A program made the position numbers and the translations under genes. The notes under the pieces were generated by a model. The model ran no database searches. It worked only from the letters and a program-made list of their open reading frames with translations, and had not been told where the DNA came from. DNA of 28,389 bases. Origin: UBA2428 sp002343545 (GTDB lineage: Bacteria; Bdellovibrionota; UBA2428). Every line of letters starts with the position of its first letter. The stretch's first letter is position 1. This document shows positions 24,723 through 28,389 of the stretch, piece after piece. The stretch covers positions 1 through 28,389 of the forward strand of contig CALFZE010000117.1 in the NCBI GenBank assembly GCA_937952285.1, written 5' to 3'.

Positions 24723-27313
24723 TAGCGTTGCAGGTCGGCTTTCGCTCGGGAGCGCAGCGTGAAGTTCAGCTCGCCCGGGTCGACGGTGCCCCTGCCCTCT
24801 CGCACTTGGATGTTTCGTTCGGCGGGTTCCACCGTGACGCCCAGACTTTCGGCAAAGTCCGGATCCACTTTCAGCGTCCAATCCCCCGGCTTCAACGAAT
24901 CGATCTTCACGAGACCGAGCGAGTCGCTGCGAAGGCGGCGGACGTTCCCGCGCCGGTCGCTCAGGATCAAGGGAACCGAAGCGAGGGGACGGGGCTTGGC
25001 CGCTCCCTCGACCCGCACGATTTCACCCTCGAAGCTGAAAGACGGAACGAAGGGGATCTCGAAGCTTTCCTCGCGCGCGCCGCGCGCCCAGTAGCGGTAG
25101 CGCGAAGCGACCGGCGCGAGGCCCGCTTCGATGGGGAGCGCGGATTCGTCGACCTCGACGAGCACCCAGCCTTCGCTCGGCAGGTCTTCGACGAGCTCGT
25201 GGGGCGCGATGAGGCGGCCGAAGCCGACGCGGAAGCGCGCCTCGGGAACCTCGGGCTCGTTCTCGTCGCGGCGACCGTTTTCGTTCGTGTCTTCGTAAGC
25301 CATGAAGACGGCCGACGACGCGTAGACCTGCGACGACTCCCTCGCGCGAAGCGATTTCGCGGAAGGCGACCACGCGAAACTCGTGTTGATTCCCAGCCCG
25401 ACTCCCCAGTCACCGGCGCGATCGCAGTTCAGACCGACGAGCACGCCGAAGGGCCGAAAACGAGCCAGGTAATCCGCGCCCACGTTCCAATGCCCCTGCC
25501 GAAAAACCGTGAAGGAAGCACCGAGCGCGCTACGCTCGTCGAGGGTTGAACCCACCTTCACTCCCCAAGACGCGAAGTTTCCGTCCACGTAAACGAGCGT
25601 GCCGCGGAGGTCCGTGCGCGCGTTACTGAAGAAGGCTTCGAACTCGTTCGTCCAGGACTTCGAATTCAGCCTCAGGCGTCCCTCGCCACGTGTCGTCAAA
25701 CCCATACCCCGGTACGAGATCGAGGCGCTCCCGCGCGGACGACGCTCGAGCGTCTCGCCGAACCAGGCCCAGTCCTGCCCGAACATCCAATCGAAGGGCA
25801 GCCAACGGTCGCTCCGCCCGCGCAGCTGGGCGCGAAGGTGGGAGGTCAACGCGAAGTACTCGAGATCGCGGGTTTGGATACCGCGAAAAAGCGAGGGCTC
25901 CAGACGAAACGACGAGTCCTCGATGAGGCTCAGGTCCCACACCCCGCGCATCGCGTGGGCGCCGATTTGGGGTTGGTAAACGCCTTCCCATTGAAACTCG
26001 CTCCGGCCGAGCGAGGTCCTTTGCGTCGTCGCGAGCGAGACGGCCTCGCTCTGGCCGCCCTGGAGCGCGAAACTCGAAAAAAGATTCGGAACGGCAACGA
26101 GACCGAGCGTTCCGCCGTAGATCAGATCGCGCGACGCGGGATCTTGCCCGGCCGCCGCCGACCACTGCCGCAGTCCGAGCCCTCCGCTCCAATCGCCTTG
26201 AACGATGTTACGTGTTTCTTCGCGACGGGCCCCGGCGGGCCCCAGGAACACGAGACGAAAGCGATTGATCCCGCGACGGAGAGACACCCGGTCGAAGCGG
26301 TAACTCAACTTCTCCGAGGAGCTCCGGGTGCCGATGCGGAAGTCGTCCTCGTAAAGCTCGACGTCCCACCCCTTCGGGAGGTCCCCCGTGAAGTCCATCG
26401 TGTCGGCGCTCGTCACGTCGGAGTCGCGGCCGCCTTCGAGGCGCAACCCGCGAAGCGCCGACACGGCCGACACGAGACCGAGCGAATCGCGACGGGTGTC
26501 GATGAGCTCGACATTGCGCAGGCCCTCCACGCCGAGCGCGCGCGCGTTCGGATCGAAACGGCGAAGGCTCAGACGGTGGGCCGAAGCCTCGGGCCGAAGC
26601 TCGTGGACCCACGTCGAGTCGAAGGGCCCGAGACCACCCCGAAGCTGCCCGGAGGCGTGGAACTGCGGGCGCGACGCCTTCGTCGACAGCACGCCCACGT
26701 TCTCGTCGAGCGCGGGGTAGCTCCAGTCCGAACTCTTCGAGACGAGAACCGGGATCGACAGGTCCACGGCCCCGGCGCGGTCGGCGAGCGCGGATTCGAT
26801 GAGGCTGCGTTCTTCCCGTCGCCGGCGACCCTCGTAAGGCAGTTCGAAGCCCGCCGTGACGAGCAGGCGAGAAGAGCGCCGCTCGAGGGAGAGATCCACG
26901 CCCAGCAAGACTTCCAACTCGGCTTCGGGAAGGTAGACGAGATGGTCGACGAGCCAGACGGAGCGACAGAGTCCTTCCGCTTGCTTGCCCAACGGAAGCT
27001 CGCGAAAGGGCCCGCGTCCCCGGCACTCCGAGAGATCGAGTTCAAAACTCCGGCTCGGGTCCCCGGCTTCGCCGGCGTAGAAGCGCCCGACGCGTTCCCG
27101 GGTCAGCGAAAACTCGAGCGCACCCACGAGAGGCTGAAGCGGGTAATAAAGAACGCCTTCCCGATCGAAGGCCGTCAGATCGTCGCCCAGGATACGCCCG
27201 TCCGGCCCCAAGACTTCCAGGTAAACTTCGTCGTACTTCGGCAGGGAAGGCTGCGCGAAAGCGCCAAACGACGCGAACGCCGACGCGAGGACTCGCCCTC
27301 TCCACCCCACCAC
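24722..27313 (-). CDS. Usher-like outer-membrane beta-barrel protein
   Basis: An 863-residue exported protein starting at GTG 27313 (GTG 27310 is possible; a stop lies 15 nt upstream). Signal peptide MVGWRGRVLASAFASFGAFA. The N-terminal part (YLEVLGPDGRIL, GVLYYPLQPLVGAL) and the plug-like segment (GDLPKGWDVELYEDDF, RRGINRFRLVFLGPAGARREE) resemble CS1/TcfC-type chaperone-usher translocators, with aromatic amphipathic strands beyond. Near residue 680 comes an SdrD/EF-hand-like MAYEDTNENGRRDENEPEV, which should bind calcium, then a carboxypeptidase-regulatory-like beta domain. It likely assembles or exports surface subunits. It lies 28 bp behind the lectin-fold protein gene, so the two form an operon. 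No chaperone gene is visible in the window. A perfect CCCGAAA/TTTCGGG dyad (27314-27328) sits where a ribosome site would be. Confidence 0.65.
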   Translation of the reverse strand: MVGWRGRVLASAFASFGAFAQPSLPKYDEVYLEVLGPDGRILGDDLTAFDREGVLYYPLQPLVGALEFSLTRERVGRFYAGEAGDPSRSFELDLSECRGRGPFRELPLGKQAEGLCRSVWLVDHLVYLPEAELEVLLGVDLSLERRSSRLLVTAGFELPYEGRRRREERSLIESALADRAGAVDLSIPVLVSKSSDWSYPALDENVGVLSTKASRPQFHASGQLRGGLGPFDSTWVHELRPEASAHRLSLRRFDPNARALGVEGLRNVELIDTRRDSLGLVSAVSALRGLRLEGGRDSDVTSADTMDFTGDLPKGWDVELYEDDFRIGTRSSSEKLSYRFDRVSLRRGINRFRLVFLGPAGARREETRNIVQGDWSGGLGLRQWSAAAGQDPASRDLIYGGTLGLVAVPNLFSSFALQGGQSEAVSLATTQRTSLGRSEFQWEGVYQPQIGAHAMRGVWDLSLIEDSSFRLEPSLFRGIQTRDLEYFALTSHLRAQLRGRSDRWLPFDWMFGQDWAWFGETLERRPRGSASISYRGMGLTTRGEGRLRLNSKSWTNEFEAFFSNARTDLRGTLVYVDGNFASWGVKVGSTLDERSALGASFTVFRQGHWNVGADYLARFRPFGVLVGLNCDRAGDWGVGLGINTSFAWSPSAKSLRARESSQVYASSAVFMAYEDTNENGRRDENEPEVPEARFRVGFGRLIAPHELVEDLPSEGWVLVEVDESALPIEAGLAPVASRYRYWARGAREESFEIPFVPSFSFEGEIVRVEGAAKPRPLASVPLILSDRRGNVRRLRSDSLGLVKIDSLKPGDWTLKVDPDFAESLGVTVEPAERNIQVREGRGTVDPGELNFTLRSRAKADLQR

Positions 27314-27341
27314 CCCGAAACTTTCGGGCTAGGCCCCGGCC

Positions 27342-28389
27342 CTAGTCAAGGTATCGGTAGCGAATCCGGAGGGCTTCGAGCGCCAACGCCGTCGAGCTGG
27401 CGGGAACTCGAACGTAGAGTTTGACGTGCGTCAGTTCGGACCTCGGGAGTTCACCCAGGTCCGCGAGCGCGACCGCGTTGTCGTAGCTCGGCGAGGAGAT
27501 CTGCACCCACGCACCGTTCTGCCTTCGGAACTCGCCCCCGACGCCGTCGCGGATCAGCGTCGCGCGCACCGACAGCCCCGCGTCGTGGTCCGACTCGACG
27601 AGCTCGATCGTCGATCCGGCCCGCAAACTCGCGACGGGAACCCGTACCGACGTGTCGCCGCTCGAGTGTTCGGCGGCGCCCAAGTTCTCGACGCTCAAAC
27701 TCTTCAGGGTTCCCGAAGAACGGAAGGACCCCAGCGACCACGGGCCCGAGAGCGTTCCGGTCCAAGCGACGTTCGCCGCGGAAGGACGCGACGAGTTCGA
27801 AGGCCACGCGCGATACTCGTACTGACCTTGGCGCATCGTGAGCTCGACCTGGTACTCGTTGCCGGCGCTCACCGTGAAAGTCGAAGAGCCCGACGCCAGC
27901 ACCGAGTTCGCGCCGTTCGTGCGGCGATTCAAGCGGTGGGATCCCGACCACGTTCCGAAGGTGACGTAGCTCTGATCGCTCGTGCGCTCGAGGTAGCCCA
28001 CGATCATCGCGGTCGCCGCGAAGGAAGAGAAGCTCATCGTCGCGTTGATGCGGAAGTCGGAGTACGCCGGGTAAGCATTCGGCGTCCACGCTTTGTAGTT
28101 CGCGCTCACGCTGAAAGCCGCTCCGCCCGCGCCGCCGCTCAAAGTTCCCGTTCCCAGACTTGGCGCGATGGGGTCCCACGCCGTCCAAGCGGAAACATCG
28201 GCAAGATTGGCTTGCCAGACTTCGGGTACCGCGCGCGTGCGAAGCGAAGCGGGCGAAGCCGTCTCCCAAAAAGCCGTGTCGTAGAGATTCGTCGACAAGC
28301 TCCCCATATCAATGGCAGCCCACGTGACCGTAGGCGTAGGCGTAGGCGTAGGCGTAGGCGTAGGCGTAGGCGTAGGCGTAGGCGTAGGC
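27342..28389 (-). CDS. Surface protein with Pro-Thr linker and lectin-like domain (5'-truncated)
   Basis: The frame is open to the window edge, so the N-terminus is missing. The visible 348 residues begin with a (Pro-Thr) repeat of ten units, then VTWAAIDMGSLSTNLYDTAF. Residues corresponding to about 28190-27670 look like a concanavalin/laminin-G type beta sandwich (VWQANLADVSAWTAW, FRINATMSFSSFAATAMIVGYLER, YVTFGTWSG, YQVELTMRQGQYEYRAWPSN). A second beta domain follows to the end (ALRIRYRYLD). Such domains bind sugars or proteins. An adhesin or tip subunit exported by the downstream usher-like protein is a reasonable inference. An internal ATG at 28307 is unlikely to be the start because the frame continues through the repeat. 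Confidence 0.75.
   Translation of the reverse strand, partial: PTPTPTPTPTPTPTPTPTPTVTWAAIDMGSLSTNLYDTAFWETASPASLRTRAVPEVWQANLADVSAWTAWDPIAPSLGTGTLSGGAGGAAFSVSANYKAWTPNAYPAYSDFRINATMSFSSFAATAMIVGYLERTSDQSYVTFGTWSGSHRLNRRTNGANSVLASGSSTFTVSAGNEYQVELTMRQGQYEYRAWPSNSSRPSAANVAWTGTLSGPWSLGSFRSSGTLKSLSVENLGAAEHSSGDTSVRVPVASLRAGSTIELVESDHDAGLSVRATLIRDGVGGEFRRQNGAWVQISSPSYDNAVALADLGELPRSELTHVKLYVRVPASSTALALEALRIRYRYLD
28330..28389. repeat. Ten tandem copies of GTAGGC at the window edge
   Basis: Sixty bases consist of ten perfect GTAGGC hexamers running to the last base. On the minus strand each copy codes for Pro-Thr. The array has no sequence variation, unlike the degenerate Pro/Thr tail at 3389-3625, so it is young or kept homogeneous by slippage. 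The true copy number may extend beyond the window. Confidence 0.95.

Noticed and set aside
28330..28389. CRISPR array
   Set aside because: Simple 6-bp tandem repeats without spacers, continuing the reading frame of a surface protein.

Overview
The window is GC-rich bacterial chromosome from a Gram-negative organism. It encodes lipoproteins, TatA, RodA, a meso-DAP murein recycling pair and an usher-like outer-membrane barrel. Gene style (proline/threonine linkers, many exported proteins of unknown function, Mrp fused to DUF971, a DksA-like protein with a degraded zinc finger) fits Bdellovibrionota or a related former deltaproteobacterial lineage. That placement is inference. No phage, integrase, insertion sequence, tRNA, rRNA or CRISPR array was recognised. 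Genes are tightly packed on both strands.

Layout. 1-3.7 kb: the end of an rRNA pseudouridine synthase, a guanine deaminase, a lipoprotein of unknown function and a VWA-domain lipoprotein with a long Pro/Thr/Ser tail. 3.8-6.4 kb: the translation factor EttA, two intrinsic terminators and a HAD nucleotidase/phosphatase. 6.5-10.1 kb: a secreted subtilisin, then D-lactate dehydrogenase and RodA on the minus strand. 10.2-15 kb: an FMN reductase translationally coupled to a COQ8-type ABC1 kinase, a 72-bp REP-like palindrome, MpaA and DapD (minus strand), and an RMD1/DUF155 membrane protein. 15.1-18.5 kb: a small secreted protein, a tyrosine-rich secreted protein, a divergent subtilisin, an EVE-domain protein and TatA. 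18.6-22 kb: an 821-residue exported protein, a DksA-like regulator and a probable structured non-coding RNA with a strong terminator. 22-28.4 kb: Mrp-DUF971, isocitrate dehydrogenase with its C-terminal domain as a separate small gene, a usher-like protein and the 3' part of a lectin-fold surface protein. The coding sequence of that last protein runs into a GTAGGC hexamer array at the window edge.

How the genes work together. mpaA releases diaminopimelate from murein peptide and dapD makes it, so the pair joins recycling and synthesis of one cell-wall precursor, with rodA elsewhere in the window driving wall elongation. The FMN reductase and COQ8-like kinase suggest quinone or redox metabolism. 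The usher-like gene and its upstream partner look like a surface-assembly unit.

Expression. Fourteen genes that lack a Shine-Dalgarno sequence have a TA(A/G)NNN box ending 6-9 nt before an ATG, which is the arrangement expected for leaderless mRNAs. Genes with longer leaders or inside operons (for example the DksA-like gene, the tyrosine-rich gene, the 821-residue gene and dapD) carry recognisable Shine-Dalgarno sequences instead.
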